Positions 63,531-64,000 of a stretch of DNA of 64,000 nt are shown here, in pieces. Numbering within the stretch: the first letter of the stretch is position 1; the number at the start of each line of letters is the position of its first letter. Below the pieces are notes generated by a model that was not told where the DNA came from, did not search any database, and saw only the letters and a program-made list of their open reading frames with translations. Source of the DNA: Streptomyces sp. Tu6071. Its GTDB lineage: Bacteria > Actinomycetota > Actinomycetes > Streptomycetales > Streptomycetaceae. The translations under genes were made by a program, and so were the position numbers. The stretch is taken from positions 3,990,945 to 4,054,944 of the forward strand of contig NZ_CM001165.1 in NCBI RefSeq assembly GCF_000213055.1. The letters run 5' to 3'.

Positions 63531-64000
63531 TCAGCGCAGCCCCGCGAAGAGGTCGTCCTCAGGGAGGTCCGCGCCCGTGGCGTCCTGGACCCGTACGAAC
63601 GTCTCCGTGCCCATCAGCTCCCGGAACCGGTCCTTGCCCATCCGGAGGAAGAAGATGTTCTCGCCCTGGCTCGCGTGCGCGGCGAGGGCGTCGAACTTCT
63701 GGTCACTGAAGGCGGCGGTGTCCACCCACGTGGTGATCTCCTCGTCCGGGAGGCCGATCTCGGCCATCGCGGCCAGCTCCTCGGGGTCCGGCTCCGGCAT
63801 GTCGGGCTGGAACTCGCGCATGGTCTCGCCGAACTGCCGCATCGCGGACCGGGGCGTCGTCGTCCAGTACACCTTCGGCGCCAGGCCGCTCAGCTCCACC
63901 GCCGCCATGGTGATGCGGTGGGCCTGGATGTGGTCGGGGTGCCCGTAGAAGCCGTTCTCGTCGTAGGTGACGACGACATCGGGCTCGTACCGCCGCATGA
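63531..64000 (-). CDS. PIG-L family deacetylase, 5' end outside the window
   Basis: The C-terminal 156 residues of a zinc N-acetylglucosaminyl deacetylase of the MshB/Mca group. The zinc-binding block VVVTYDENGFYGHPDHIQAHRIT is visible; the N-terminal zinc motif lies beyond the right edge. The tail MGTETFVRVQDATGADLPEDDLFAGLR is typical of the streptomycete PIG-L branch. It could be mycothiol-related, but the substrate cannot be decided from this part. Confidence 0.85.
   Translation of the reverse strand, partial: MRRYEPDVVVTYDENGFYGHPDHIQAHRITMAAVELSGLAPKVYWTTTPRSAMRQFGETMREFQPDMPEPDPEELAAMAEIGLPDEEITTWVDTAAFSDQKFDALAAHASQGENIFFLRMGKDRFRELMGTETFVRVQDATGADLPEDDLFAGLR

Overview
This is GC-rich actinobacterial DNA that reads as the chromosome of a Streptomyces species. 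GTG starts are frequent, ATGA/GTGA overlaps join genes, and families typical of streptomycetes are present (GH46 chitosanase, mycothiol-type PIG-L deacetylase, MAB_1171c/ImmA locus). Two perfect parS sites at 54.0 kb suggest the window lies in the origin-proximal core. I count about 60 supported protein genes, one ordinary tRNA, one unusual permuted tRNA-like locus, and several repeat-filled spacers.

Layout. 0-4.7 kb: class F sortase (cut by the left edge), a DUF4331 secreted protein and a His-rich NicO Ni/Co exporter. 5-10.6 kb: housekeeping block with tRNA-Ser(CGA), tadA, its associated protein, upp, a LytR_C protein and a VapB-like small protein; the spacers between them carry 58-, 42-, 14-, 7- and 23-bp tandem repeats. 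10.7-16 kb: two divergent regulator/oxidoreductase pairs, a phosphatase, two small genes and a decayed P-loop gene. 16.8-18.1 kb: sigK-rskA. 18.7-24.1 kb: XRE/ImmA pair, an opposite-strand RelE/HigA toxin-antitoxin pair, MAB_1171c, PAP2-like protein and an FAD monooxygenase. 24.2-31.7 kb: alcohol dehydrogenase, aldo/keto reductase and regulator, methyltransferase, DUF3626-DUF2809, alkaline phosphatase with a PHO box, and an ABM protein. 31.8-36.1 kb: four-gene operon (FAD oxidoreductase, DUF1365, cyclopropane-synthase-like methyltransferase, DUF1295). 36.2-39 kb: membrane molybdopterin oxidoreductase and an MPT70/83-like fasciclin lipoprotein. 39.1 kb: permuted tRNA-like locus. 39.5-49.5 kb: conserved hypothetical, chitosanase with operator, PH-domain protein, PPOX flavoprotein, MFS exporter, radical SAM protein, FeS photolyase and an aldo/keto reductase. 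49.7-53.7 kb: SpoIIE-like multidomain protein, enolase, DUF2180. 54-62 kb: parS pair, OB-fold-like protein, flotillin and a 1,693-residue ATPase. 62.2-64 kb: polysaccharide deacetylase, a hypothetical and a PIG-L deacetylase cut by the right edge.

How the genes connect. The SigK/RskA pair and the four-gene lipid operon together match the mycobacterial sigK locus, but here they lie about 13.7 kb apart. Both carry the same upstream element, CCATCC-N15-CCG(A/T)ATC, so the split locus probably remains one regulon; a fasciclin lipoprotein of the type SigK controls in mycobacteria lies nearby. The most unusual item is at 39,120-39,240 on the minus strand. The 3' half of a tRNA precedes its 5' half, and acceptor, D, T and anticodon stems all pair, as do the expected tertiary contacts, yet the transcript ends lie where the anticodon loop should be. 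The OB-fold/flotillin/giant-ATPase module is the best candidate for a poorly understood multi-gene system.
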